Assembly: GCF_030409555.1 (NCBI RefSeq) | Contig: NZ_JAUFPU010000019.1 | Location: 186,001 to 250,000 of the forward strand | DNA from: Chitinimonas viridis | Lineage (GTDB): Bacteria > Pseudomonadota > Gammaproteobacteria > Burkholderiales > Chitinimonadaceae | Direction of reading: 5' to 3' | DNA length: 64,000 nucleotides | Shown: one piece after another, positions 26,479-35,235 of the stretch | Layout: the number at the start of each line of letters is the position of its first letter | Numbering within the stretch: the stretch's first letter is position 1 | Translations under genes and position numbers: made by a program | The notes under the pieces: model-generated | Told to the model about the DNA's origin: nothing | Database searches by the model: none | What the model saw: the letters and a program-made list of their open reading frames with translations, nothing else

Positions 26479-28305
26479 TCAACTAGCCCGCGACACTGAG
26501 TACACCTCGATGGCCTCGCGCCGCCCTTTGAGCTTGTGCTGCCCCATGCCTTCAACCTGTGCCTCGGGCCGGTAGCGTATGCCTTCAAAAGTGCTGGGGT
26601 TGATCAGGATGTCGCGGCGCAGCTCCTTGGTCAGTGCCTCCAGCCGTGCGGCCACATTCACGGCATCGCCAATCACCGTATAGAGGAAACGGTCCATGGA
26701 GCCGACCTGGCCGGCGATCACCTCGCCGGTGCTGATACCTATGCCGCTCTCCAGGCGTATTTCACCGCGCATCTCGCGCAGGTCGTTGAGCTTGCCCAGG
26801 CGATCCCGCATGTCAAAGGCGGCGGCGACAGCCGCCCATTCGCGGCCCGGTGCTGCGATCGGCGCGCCGAAGATCACCACGATGGCGTCGCCTATGAAGT
26901 TATTGATGTAGCCACCCCAGGGTTTGACTGCTTCTGCCATCTCCGACAGGTATTCGTTCAGGAAGCTGACCACCTGCTCGGGCGTCATCTGCTCCGATAA
27001 CGTGGAGAAATCGCGGATGTCGGAGAACAGCACGGTGACCTTGAGGCTTTCGCCACCCAGCTTGACCTCGCCGGACAGCAGTTTCTCCCGCACCTCGGGC
27101 GACACCACCCGGCCAAAGATATCGCGCTCCCGTTCCCGCTCCTGCACGCTGCGCACCATGTCGTTGAAGGTATTGGCCAGCGAGCCCATTTCATCCTGCC
27201 AGTAGGGTAAGGCCTTGGCCTGCTCGTAATCTCCCGCCCGCATGGCCTCTGCCGCATGGGCCAGGGAGTGCACCGGGCGCATCAACAGGCGGGACAGCCC
27301 GAAAGCCGCCAGGATGCAGAGGGCGCCTATGCCCAGCACACCCAGGACCACATGCCAGGAGAGTCGGTTAAGCGGGGCTGCAAACACGGCCTGCGGCTCA
27401 TTTACACCGACTACCCAGCGATGCCGTGCTGGGGCATAGCCGGCAATTTCAGGCTGGCCGCTATAGGGCGAAAAATAGGCGACGCTGCCGGGTTGCGAAG
27501 CAGGCACCATCGCACGGGCCAGGTCGGTCAGGTTGAGCGATTCGATGCGGTCCAGCATAAACTGCCGTTCCTTGACGATACGCTGCTCCACCGGCGGCGG
27601 CAGCTTGGTCAGGCTGCGGTACAACAGCTTGTCGTCCGGGTGGTAAACCAGCATGCCTTCACGATTGGTGAGGAAGGCATAACGGCTGCTGCTGGAGCGG
27701 GCTGACTGCAGAATGCCGGTCACTGCCTCACCACGCAGCTTCAGCACGGCCACGCCAGCCGTCCTGCCCTCGGGGTTGGGTATGGGGGCGGAGAAGAACA
27801 CGCCGGGTTGGCGGGTGACAGCGCCGACTTCGATATCGGAGATATACAGACTGCCGCCTATGGCCTGCTTGAAGTAATCACGGAAGTGAAAGTCCCGTCC
27901 CAGGAACTGGGGATGGCTGGCGACGATGACATTGCCCTTGTCGTTAAGCACCATCAGCAACTCGATGTCGCTGTTGGAGTTGGCAATTTTGCCTAGCTCT
28001 GTCTCTACTGCCAGGCGGTTAGCTGGGTTAGCATCGACAATCAACTTGGTCACGGCCTCATGCACAGCCATGTAAACCAAGAAGTGCTGGCTATCAAGTA
28101 TCAGTTGATCGAGCCTACCGGCGAGACTGGCCGCCAGTTGTTGCAGATTCCGATGTTCGGTTGCTTCCAGGCTGGCAAGGCTACCCTTGAGGGTATAGCT
28201 TGAAGCCACCAACATGGGCAACAGGCTGAATAACAGCAGCAAGGCCGCCAGTTTGGCGGCTATGGGCCAGGTGGTCGGGTGGAATGCGCGGGTGGGCGTC
28301 TTCAT
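26479..28305 (-). CDS. Membrane class III nucleotidyl cyclase with periplasmic Cache-like sensor and HAMP
   Basis: A 608-residue receptor cyclase. Helix 1 at about 18-40, a periplasmic domain to about 310 with dCache features (FLGRDFHFRDYFKQAIGG, YISDIEVGAVTRQPGVFFSAPI), helix 2, HAMP (SRLLMRPVHSLAHAAEAMRAGDY), then a class III catalytic domain. Both metal aspartates are present (VLFSDIRDFS and NNFIGDAIVVIFG), as are the catalytic Asn and Arg in GDAVNVAARLE. The Lys that normally reads adenine (GYINKF) is Asn here, so ATP specificity is not certain. It is transcribed away from two small cNMP-binding-fold proteins, the likeliest partners by position. Confidence 0.92.
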   Translation of the reverse strand: MKTPTRAFHPTTWPIAAKLAALLLLFSLLPMLVASSYTLKGSLASLEATEHRNLQQLAASLAGRLDQLILDSQHFLVYMAVHEAVTKLIVDANPANRLAVETELGKIANSNSDIELLMVLNDKGNVIVASHPQFLGRDFHFRDYFKQAIGGSLYISDIEVGAVTRQPGVFFSAPIPNPEGRTAGVAVLKLRGEAVTGILQSARSSSSRYAFLTNREGMLVYHPDDKLLYRSLTKLPPPVEQRIVKERQFMLDRIESLNLTDLARAMVPASQPGSVAYFSPYSGQPEIAGYAPARHRWVVGVNEPQAVFAAPLNRLSWHVVLGVLGIGALCILAAFGLSRLLMRPVHSLAHAAEAMRAGDYEQAKALPYWQDEMGSLANTFNDMVRSVQERERERDIFGRVVSPEVREKLLSGEVKLGGESLKVTVLFSDIRDFSTLSEQMTPEQVVSFLNEYLSEMAEAVKPWGGYINNFIGDAIVVIFGAPIAAPGREWAAVAAAFDMRDRLGKLNDLREMRGEIRLESGIGISTGEVIAGQVGSMDRFLYTVIGDAVNVAARLEALTKELRRDILINPSTFEGIRYRPEAQVEGMGQHKLKGRREAIEVYSVSRAS

Positions 28306-28471
28306 CTTCGCTTTCGGCGGGGCAGACCGGCTTCGGGATCATCAGTTACGCATCACTCATTGAACCTTGTAGCGCATAAATTGCGGTTCTGCTTGCTGGC
28401 GTAGTCTAACGGCGCGGGCTATACATTATCGGGCTGTCTGGGAACATATACTCGAAGAAAGTGGTATCCCC

Positions 28472-28924
28472 ATGAAACAACTCTTTGTACGCACCTTCCC
28501 TGCACTGGCGGCAGAGTTGGGCGACAACAATATAGACAGCCTGCTGGCGGCGTGTCGACTGGTTGAGTTGGCGCCAGACCGAAAACTGTTTCGTGACCGA
28601 ATGCCGGTGGAGTCGCTCTATCTGATACTGGAGGGCGAGCTGTCGGTATCGCTGGAAGAAGGCGACAAGGCCTTCTCGCTGGGCACGGCGGGGCCGGGAC
28701 AATGGCTGGGGGAAGTATCGGTGCTGTCCGGCAGCATGCTGGGTAGTGCGACGGTGACGACCTTGACCCCAGTCAGCGCGCTCAAGCTGCATTTTCAGGA
28801 CTTTGACCGTTTGATACGCGACAACGACCATATAGCCAATGCCTTGTTGTCCGATCTGATCGGCCTGCTGGCTGCGCGCTTGCGCATCTCGGCGGCTGCC
28901 ATCGGTAAGCTGGCGGGGAAATAA
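28472..28924 (+). CDS. Stand-alone cyclic-nucleotide-binding-fold protein 1
   Basis: A 150-residue protein consisting of one CRP-type cNMP-binding beta-barrel (LYLILEGELSVSL, GPGQWLGEVSVLSGSMLGSATV) plus C-terminal helices; there is no DNA-binding domain. The Glu of the phosphate-binding cassette is present (Glu81), but the position of the phosphate-binding Arg is Gly91. So either it binds nucleotide differently or works without it. The start has only a weak upstream purine stretch. It is divergent from the cyclase gene with 166 bp between them and lies 2 bp before its paralogue. Confidence 0.85.
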   Translation: MKQLFVRTFPALAAELGDNNIDSLLAACRLVELAPDRKLFRDRMPVESLYLILEGELSVSLEEGDKAFSLGTAGPGQWLGEVSVLSGSMLGSATVTTLTPVSALKLHFQDFDRLIRDNDHIANALLSDLIGLLAARLRISAAAIGKLAGK

Positions 28925-28926
28925 AG

Positions 28927-29382
28927 ATGGAACTGAAACCATTTCTACGTAACCTGCCGGCCTTTGAGGCCTACAACGATCAGTACACCGATGCCTTGGT
29001 AGCGGCCCTGGAGGTGGAGGACTGTCCCGATGGCTTTGTCTTTGTCCATCAAGGCGGATACGGCGGGGCCATGTTCATCATCCTGGAAGGCTCGGTCGGC
29101 ATCATCCGCCGTGACAGGCCCAACGAGACCGACTACGACGTGCGCGACCTGCGTGAAGGGGAAATCTTCGGCCTGTTGTCGTTGGTGGACGATATGCCGG
29201 CTGCCGCCACCTGCGTAGCCCACGGCCCGGTCAAGATCGCTGCCCTGACCCAGGATGGCTTTCATGGCCTGTTCCAATCAGCCCCACCCATCTGCCATCA
29301 GCTGCAATTCATGATCGCGGTGCAACTAGCGCGAGATTTGCAGGAACAGAATGAGTTCCTGCGTCGGCATATGGCGCAATGA
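28927..29382 (+). CDS. Stand-alone cyclic-nucleotide-binding-fold protein 2
   Basis: A 151-residue paralogue with the same single-domain layout (FIILEGSVGIIRRD, LREGEIFGLLSLVDDMPAAATC). Here both key cassette residues differ from canonical cAMP binders: the Glu position is Leu83 and the Arg position is Ala92. No DNA-binding or enzymatic domain is attached. The two genes are 2 bp apart and must be co-transcribed. A regulatory or scaffolding role for the cyclase or the neighbouring sensor/transport operon is inference from position. Confidence 0.85.
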   Translation: MELKPFLRNLPAFEAYNDQYTDALVAALEVEDCPDGFVFVHQGGYGGAMFIILEGSVGIIRRDRPNETDYDVRDLREGEIFGLLSLVDDMPAAATCVAHGPVKIAALTQDGFHGLFQSAPPICHQLQFMIAVQLARDLQEQNEFLRRHMAQ

Positions 29383-29412
29383 TCAGGCGCGCCCGGGCTT
29401 TACCGGGTGGGC

Positions 29413-30420
29413 TTAGGACGGCGCTGCACCCACGATCTCGGCGTAGCGCAATAGTGCGAGCGGCGGGTAACGGCGTAGCTGGCGGGCGCTCTGGATGTTG
29501 ACCAGATAGGTAAAGCGGGCGAGCGTGTCGAGTGGCAGCTCGCTCGCCTTGCGTTTACCGCTCAGTATCTGCTCGGCCTTGAAGCCGGCAAATTGCCCTG
29601 CCGCATAGTATGGGCTGACCAGCCCAGCCAGGGCGCCGCCTTGGCGCACCGGCTCTTCGGTCGCAGCAAACACTGGCACGCCAGCGACCTGAGCCTGCGT
29701 CACTGCGGCAGCAGCATGGGCGATCAGGAAGGAATCCGAAGGTAGGTAGAGCCAATCTGGCTTGTCCGCCAGCAGCTCAGTCAAGGTACTGGCGAGCCCC
29801 TGGACGGTGGGTTTGCCATCGGCATCGGTCTTGATGCCTTCGACCTTGACTGTGGCGCCAGCCTGTTGCGCCAGCTTGGTCAGCCTGGCCGATGCCAATA
29901 CCGAATTCTTCTCGTTCTGGCTGTAAACAATGGCGATGCGCTTGGCCGTGCCAAACCGCAGCATGGCTTGCCACTGCGCCTCGGGTGGGGCCAGATGGCT
30001 AACCCCGGTGAGATTGCGCAGGCTGGAGCGGGTATCCGGCGCCAGGCCGGCACCAACCGGGTCGGCCACGATATTGAAGACGACGGGGATGTCGGTGATA
30101 TGCCGGCTGGGGTCGCGCTGGGCAAAGCTGCCTACCGTTTCGGCCGTGACCGTCGTGCCGAATGTGTAGATCAGGTCTGGCTTAAGTGCTTTGGCCTCAG
30201 CCACCATGGCGGGCAGCTTGGCCTTGTCGCTGCCGGCATCGCGGATGATGAAATCGACCGGCAGCTGGCGTTGCAGGTAGTCCATGAAGCCGCGCTCTGC
30301 TGCGGTCACGCCACGGTAGAGCAGCAGCATGACCTTATGCCGCCGATCTGCCGCCAAGGCGGGCAGCAGGGGGGCCAGGCCTAGACTCAGGCCGGCTTGT
30401 AGCAAGATGCGGCGATTCAT
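29413..30420 (-). CDS. ABC-type substrate-binding protein (ABC_sub_bind/PF04392 family), orphan
   Basis: A 335-residue exported periplasmic binding protein: signal peptide to PALAA, then two alpha/beta lobes with DLIYTFGTTVTAETV, VVFNIVADPVGAGL, NLTGVSHLAPPEAQWQ and the IAIVYSQNEKNSV segment typical of this family. Such proteins usually deliver amino-acid-like ligands to ABC permeases, or present them to sensors. No ABC permease or ATPase is next to it. Its start overlaps the stop of the MFS-fusion gene by 4 nt, so it is the last gene of that operon and may serve the fused sensor instead. Confidence 0.88.
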   Translation of the reverse strand: MNRRILLQAGLSLGLAPLLPALAADRRHKVMLLLYRGVTAAERGFMDYLQRQLPVDFIIRDAGSDKAKLPAMVAEAKALKPDLIYTFGTTVTAETVGSFAQRDPSRHITDIPVVFNIVADPVGAGLAPDTRSSLRNLTGVSHLAPPEAQWQAMLRFGTAKRIAIVYSQNEKNSVLASARLTKLAQQAGATVKVEGIKTDADGKPTVQGLASTLTELLADKPDWLYLPSDSFLIAHAAAAVTQAQVAGVPVFAATEEPVRQGGALAGLVSPYYAAGQFAGFKAEQILSGKRKASELPLDTLARFTYLVNIQSARQLRRYPPLALLRYAEIVGAAPS

Positions 30421-32432
30421 GGCCTGCCCTCCGCCAGTTCGGCATCGTTACCATGCAACCACCAGAAGGCCAGGGTAAAGACCGTACTGGTCACCAAGGT
30501 CAGTATGCCTATGCCGTAGAAGGCACCCTTGAAGTCGTAGGTGGCAATCAGGGCGCCGGCGATAATGGGGCCAAGCACATTACCCAGGCGCTCTATCAGT
30601 CGGAATATACCGGTCGCAGTAGCTTGGCCAACCTCTGCGACGGCGTCTTTGCAGTAGTCCGAGATCAGCGCCAACTGGGGTGAAACACCGATGGCGTGGG
30701 CGACGCCCAGCAACAGGATGGCCAGCGCTACGCCCAGCGTGCCGTCCAGGAAATAGATCGCGAACATGGCAGCGGCTGCGGCAAAGCCGCCTATGCTGAC
30801 AAACCATCGGTGCCGGCCCAGTTTGTCGGCCATCTGAGCGACCAGGGGCGAAAAGGCAATGATGGCGAGGCCATAGGCCATCATGACCCGGCCAACCGCA
30901 GACTGGCTGTTACCCAAGGCCTGCAGGTAGAGCGGGGCAGTGTAGTAGAGGAAACCGGTGAGGGCCACCTTGGAGGGGATGGCGGCCAGCACCGTGATGA
31001 CAAGGAAGGGTCGGTGTGCCAGCAGCAGCTTGATATCGTGCCAGCTGAGCGATTTGCGTACGGCTGCGCCCATGCGGCGACGCGCCAGGAAGCGCAGCAC
31101 GAAGAGCGCCGCAGCCAGGCTCAGGCCGGCAGACAGCATGAAGGTGGGGCGGTGGCCCAGGCGGTCGGCCAGGATGCCGCCTATGGCAGCACCTGACAGA
31201 GAGCCGGCAAAGAAGGTGGCCAGGAACATGGCCATGCCCTTGGTACGCCGCTCTGGTGGTGTATGGTTGGCGATATAGGTCTGGGCGGTCACAAAGACCA
31301 GGCCATAGCCGACGGCGGTAAGCGAGCGCCATAGCACCAGATCGATCAAGGTCTGCGAGACGGCCGTGAGCAGCAGGCCCACGGTGGTGATGCCGGCGCC
31401 AATGGCGAAGGCGCGGCGATAACCGAGTCTGTCGCACCATAGCCCGGCCCAAGGCATGGCCATGGCCCAGGCAAACATAAAGATGGAGATAGGCAGACCC
31501 AGCGCCACTTGGCGTGAGATGCCATAGGCTGGGGAATAAAAACCTTCGACATAGAGCGGGAAAAAGCTCAGCGACAAGGAATCTGAGAAGATCAGCAGGA
31601 AAAATGGCCAGCGTACGAAATCGACGGCGCCCGAAAACAGAGTAGGGCGTTCTCCCTCGGCGTGAAAGCGTAGCCCACTGGTACAGGGCTCGAAAGCGTC
31701 GCCCAGCTGCACCCGCAGTGCAACGGCGCGTTGATTGAGGCTTTCGGTCAGGGCGTTGTAGCGGGCGTTGAGCCGGCCTATGCCACCAAAGTAGTCACTG
31801 GGCAGATAGCGCGAGAAATCACCCTGGCGCACGGCGCGCCAGCCCTCGGCCAGCGCGGCGGAGGGGGCTGCCACCATGGCTGCCATCACAAAACGCATCA
31901 GCTCCAGCGCCGTCAGCACCGCCACGATCAGCACGGTAACCAGGTCAAAGAGCAGCTCTCGCAATTGCGCCTCTACCGTGGCGGCCTGCTGCCCCAGGTG
32001 CAGTGTGCCCAACTGACCCTGGCTGCCCATGATGGGGAGTGCGGTATCGAGCCAGGGGCCTATGGTGGCGCTGTCGCGGGCAGACCCCGTCCAGCGCTGC
32101 TTCAATGGCTCATGCTGGGGGAGGCCGCTGGCATAGAGCCGGCGCCCATGGCGATCGACCACCAACAGGTAACTGATGTCAGGATTGTCGCGCCTGACCT
32201 CGTCCAACAGGTTATCCACCCCGATAAGCTGGTCGAAGGGTAGCGCCAGCCTGTCTGCCCGGCTGAGCAACTGCGACACCGAGTCGCCCACCACCAGCAC
32301 ACTGCGGGCCATTTCGGGTTCGATGGCGGTGGCGAATGGGCGGGCCGCCAGCAAGGTAAGGGCCAGTGCGGCGGCAAACAAGAGTGCGGTGGCCAGGATG
32401 GCCAGGCGTTTTTGCAGGTGTTCGGTACTCAT
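30417..32432 (-). CDS. Sensor/HAMP-MFS transporter fusion protein
   Basis: A 671-residue inner-membrane protein of unusual design. Residues about 12-32 are a membrane helix; 33-165 a periplasmic sensor-like domain with YLLVVDRHGRRLYASGL; about 165-190 a second helix; 190-245 a HAMP-like coiled region (EGWRAVRQGDFSRYLPS). From about 270 to 660 it is a complete 12-helix major facilitator with the loop motifs DRLGYRRAF and DRLGHRPTF. This suggests ligand-gated transport or a transporter that reports to a sensor. It has 4-nt overlaps with the sensor gene upstream and the binding protein downstream. Substrate unknown. Confidence 0.88.
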   Translation of the reverse strand: MSTEHLQKRLAILATALLFAAALALTLLAARPFATAIEPEMARSVLVVGDSVSQLLSRADRLALPFDQLIGVDNLLDEVRRDNPDISYLLVVDRHGRRLYASGLPQHEPLKQRWTGSARDSATIGPWLDTALPIMGSQGQLGTLHLGQQAATVEAQLRELLFDLVTVLIVAVLTALELMRFVMAAMVAAPSAALAEGWRAVRQGDFSRYLPSDYFGGIGRLNARYNALTESLNQRAVALRVQLGDAFEPCTSGLRFHAEGERPTLFSGAVDFVRWPFFLLIFSDSLSLSFFPLYVEGFYSPAYGISRQVALGLPISIFMFAWAMAMPWAGLWCDRLGYRRAFAIGAGITTVGLLLTAVSQTLIDLVLWRSLTAVGYGLVFVTAQTYIANHTPPERRTKGMAMFLATFFAGSLSGAAIGGILADRLGHRPTFMLSAGLSLAAALFVLRFLARRRMGAAVRKSLSWHDIKLLLAHRPFLVITVLAAIPSKVALTGFLYYTAPLYLQALGNSQSAVGRVMMAYGLAIIAFSPLVAQMADKLGRHRWFVSIGGFAAAAAMFAIYFLDGTLGVALAILLLGVAHAIGVSPQLALISDYCKDAVAEVGQATATGIFRLIERLGNVLGPIIAGALIATYDFKGAFYGIGILTLVTSTVFTLAFWWLHGNDAELAEGRP

Positions 32433-33175
32433 TGCGCCGCCCCCGCCATTCTTTGCTCGGCTTGCTGCACCGCAGCGACAAAGGCTTGGGTTTCGGCGAC
32501 CAGGGGGCGTTCATCGGGAGGGAGAGGGTGGCCATCCAGCACCGCCTCGGCAGCGTCGAGCTCGGCCGCCAGGGCGCGGGTAAGCCACCAGGCGCCCAGC
32601 CATGCCAGCACCGACGCCGCGAGCATCACCCCCAGCGCGCGCCACATTAACTGGGTAGCCATCGTGCTGGCCGCTGCGGCGACTTCGCGGTCATCATAGA
32701 CAATGACAACGGCACCGGCCTTGCCGCCAAAATTGTCGGCTATGGTCAGGCCGACTGCAGACTCGTGGTCTGCCCGCCAGTGCCAGATGCCATCGGGCGT
32801 ACCTGCCTGTATACGCTCATGCCAGCTGGCGCGGCCCTCTTTGGCGGCTTGACCGGCGCCCAGTATGGGCTGGGCGGCGGTGTTCACCACGCCGGCGTAG
32901 CGTATGGCGGGCCAGGCCGATTGCAATTCCTTGAACAACAGGGGCAGCCTGGCGTTCTGCTCGGGCGTCAGGCCCAGCGATAGCCCGGCCTCCACCGTCT
33001 GTCGTATATCCTTGCCCAATACCAGATAACGGGTCTCGTGCAGGCCCTGTACGGTCTTGCGAAAGTTGGCGTAGTTCAGGAATGACAGCAGGGCGACCAC
33101 GAAGGCGATCACCAGCGCGAGCAGGCCACCTATGCGGAACCACAGCGGCAAACGTGAGGAAGAGCTTGGCGTCAT
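32429..33175 (-). CDS. Membrane-anchored periplasmic sensor protein
   Basis: A 248-residue protein with two membrane helices (about 14-33 and 183-203) enclosing a periplasmic domain of about 145 residues that contains IRYAGVVNTAAQPILGAG and GLTIADNFGGKAGAVVIVYD, which looks like a double-helix/Cache-like ligand domain. After helix 2 only about 45 cytoplasmic residues remain, with no kinase, GGDEF or chemotaxis domain. It therefore resembles the N-terminal module of the next gene without the transporter, and may pair with it. The overlap with the fusion gene is 4 nt. Confidence 0.8.
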   Translation of the reverse strand: MTPSSSSRLPLWFRIGGLLALVIAFVVALLSFLNYANFRKTVQGLHETRYLVLGKDIRQTVEAGLSLGLTPEQNARLPLLFKELQSAWPAIRYAGVVNTAAQPILGAGQAAKEGRASWHERIQAGTPDGIWHWRADHESAVGLTIADNFGGKAGAVVIVYDDREVAAAASTMATQLMWRALGVMLAASVLAWLGAWWLTRALAAELDAAEAVLDGHPLPPDERPLVAETQAFVAAVQQAEQRMAGAAQ

Positions 33176-33198
33176 GCGTATCCGCAGCGATAGTGTCT

Positions 33199-33309
33199 TC
33201 AGGAAGGATCTCGGTCGCGGTCATTGCGCTTCTTCTTGGGCAATGTCCACCACACGATCAGTACCAGCAATAGGCCGGCAATACCTGCTTCCAACAAGAA
33301 CCATTCCAT
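33199..33309 (-). CDS. 36-residue single-helix membrane peptide
   Basis: An ORF read by hand: ATG at 33309, stop TGA at 33199-33201. It starts MEWFLLEAGIAGLLLVLIVWWTLP and ends with a strongly charged tail KKKRNDRDRDPS, i.e. one transmembrane helix with a cytoplasmic basic/acidic tail by the positive-inside rule. It stops 23 bp before the sensor gene on the same strand. No good ribosome-binding site is visible, so it rests on its clear membrane-protein composition and position. Confidence 0.5.
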   Translation of the reverse strand: MEWFLLEAGIAGLLLVLIVWWTLPKKKRNDRDRDPS

Positions 33310-33369
33310 GATTTGCGCTTGTAATTCATGATCAAGCCACCATCATAGCGGGATACGCCCACCGCCAGA

Positions 33370-35235
33370 ATGCCCTCGATGCAAGCACCTTCCTCCTCAA
33401 CTACCGCTCTCAAGGCGGATACCCGTCAGCCGCGCAGCGACTGGCAGACACTTAGAACCTTATTCCCTTATTTGTGGCGCTACAAGGGGAGAGTGCTGTT
33501 GGCCTTGAGTTGCCTGGCAATAGCCAAGCTGGCCAATGTGTCGGTACCGCTGTTGCTGAAGAGCATCGTCGATCAACTGAGCCAGGGTGGCAATGCCATG
33601 CTGGCGGTGCCGGTCGCCATGATACTGGGCTATGGCCTGTTGCGTTTAGGCTCAACGGCGTTTGGCGAACTGCGTGATGCGGTGTTCTCCAAGGTGGCGC
33701 AGGGCGCCATACGGCAGGTGGCGCTGGAGACCTTCCAGCATCTACACCGGCTCAGCCTGCGTTTTCACCTGAATCGGCAGACCGGCGGGGTTACCCGGGA
33801 TATCGAGCGCGGCACGCGGGGTATCGGGTCGCTGTTGAGCTTCATGTTGTTCAACATCCTGCCCACATTGCTGGAAATCGGCATGGTCACGGTCATCCTC
33901 ATCACTTTGTACGATTGGCGTTTTGCGGCGGCGACCCTGGTGACCATTGCGGTCTACGCCGGTTTTACCATTGCGGTGACCGAGTGGCGCACCAAGACCC
34001 GGCGCACCATGAATGAGCTGGACTCCAAGGCCAATATCAAGGCGGTGGATTCACTGCTCAACTACGAGACGGTGAAGTATTTCGGCAACGAGAAGTTCGA
34101 GTCCGGCCGCTACGATGAATCACTGCAGCGCTGGGAAAAGGCGGCCATACGCAACGAGGTCTCCATCGGCATACTCAATAGCGGCCAAAGCGGCATCATC
34201 GCCGTGGGTGTGACCGGCCTGGTCTGGCTGGCTGCCGATGGTGTGGCGCGCGGCACCATGACGCTGGGCGATCTGGTTGCCGTGAATGCCTTTCTGATAC
34301 AGCTTTATGCCCCGCTCAACTTCCTGGGCATGGCCTACCGCGAAATCAAGCAGTCGCTGACCGATATGGAGAAGATGTTCAGCCTGCTGCATGAAAACGC
34401 CGAAGTACGTGATGCACCCGATGCGATTGCCCTGGATACGCGAGAAGCCAGCGTGCATTTCGAGGGGGTGAATTTTGGCTACGACCCCAAGCGGCAGATA
34501 CTGCATGAGGTGGATTTCACCATACCGGCAGGCCATACCGTGGCCGTGGTGGGTAGCTCGGGCGCGGGCAAAAGCACGCTTTCGCGGCTGCTGTTCCGTT
34601 TTTATGATGTCAACCAGGGTGCCATACGCATCAATGGGCACGACCTGCGTGGTGTGACGCAGGCCAGCCTGCGGGCCATGGTGGGCATCGTGCCGCAGGA
34701 TACGGTGCTGTTCAATGACACTATCTACTACAACATCGCCTATGGCCGACCTGGTGCCAGCCACGAGGAGATAGTCGAGGCTGCCCGGTCTGCCCATATT
34801 CTCGAGTTTATCGAGCGATTGCCGGAGGGCTGGGAAACCACGGTCGGAGAGCGTGGGCTCAAGCTATCCGGCGGCGAGAAGCAACGTGTCGCCATTGCCC
34901 GCACGCTGCTGAAGAACCCGCCCATACTGATCTTCGACGAGGCGACGTCGGCGCTGGATTCACGCACCGAACGAGCGATACAGGCGGAGCTGGCCGCCAT
35001 CTCGGTAAACCGCACCACGCTGGTGATTGCGCATAGGCTATCGACGGTGGTGGATGCCAACGAGATACTGGTGATGGAGCAGGGCCGTATCATAGAGCGC
35101 GGTAGCCACCGTGATCTCTTGGCCCAGAGCGGGGCCTATGCCCGCATGTGGGCCTTGCAGCAGAGCGAATCAGAACGCGAGCAGGAACAGGCAGCAGAGG
35201 AATCGACGCCGCTGGTGCTGGCTTCAGGACGGTGA
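33370..35235 (+). CDS. ABC exporter, Atm1/HMT1 family (fused permease-ATPase)
   Basis: A 621-residue half transporter: six membrane helices (about residues 45-330), then an ATPase domain with Walker A GSSGAGKST, signature LSGGEKQR and Walker B ILIFDEATSALD. The membrane part has the Atm1-type segment VDSLLNYETVKYFGNE, found in bacterial and mitochondrial Atm1 exporters of glutathione-linked or metal-related compounds. It should act as a homodimer. The start at 33370 has a second ATG three codons on. It ends convergently with fimV and the two coding regions overlap by 12 bp. Confidence 0.93.
   Translation: MPSMQAPSSSTTALKADTRQPRSDWQTLRTLFPYLWRYKGRVLLALSCLAIAKLANVSVPLLLKSIVDQLSQGGNAMLAVPVAMILGYGLLRLGSTAFGELRDAVFSKVAQGAIRQVALETFQHLHRLSLRFHLNRQTGGVTRDIERGTRGIGSLLSFMLFNILPTLLEIGMVTVILITLYDWRFAAATLVTIAVYAGFTIAVTEWRTKTRRTMNELDSKANIKAVDSLLNYETVKYFGNEKFESGRYDESLQRWEKAAIRNEVSIGILNSGQSGIIAVGVTGLVWLAADGVARGTMTLGDLVAVNAFLIQLYAPLNFLGMAYREIKQSLTDMEKMFSLLHENAEVRDAPDAIALDTREASVHFEGVNFGYDPKRQILHEVDFTIPAGHTVAVVGSSGAGKSTLSRLLFRFYDVNQGAIRINGHDLRGVTQASLRAMVGIVPQDTVLFNDTIYYNIAYGRPGASHEEIVEAARSAHILEFIERLPEGWETTVGERGLKLSGGEKQRVAIARTLLKNPPILIFDEATSALDSRTERAIQAELAAISVNRTTLVIAHRLSTVVDANEILVMEQGRIIERGSHRDLLAQSGAYARMWALQQSESEREQEQAAEESTPLVLASGR

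Noticed and set aside
29392-29407. CCCGG/CCGGG hairpin after the second cNMP-fold gene as a terminator
   Set aside because: Five-base stem without a T run; too weak to call.
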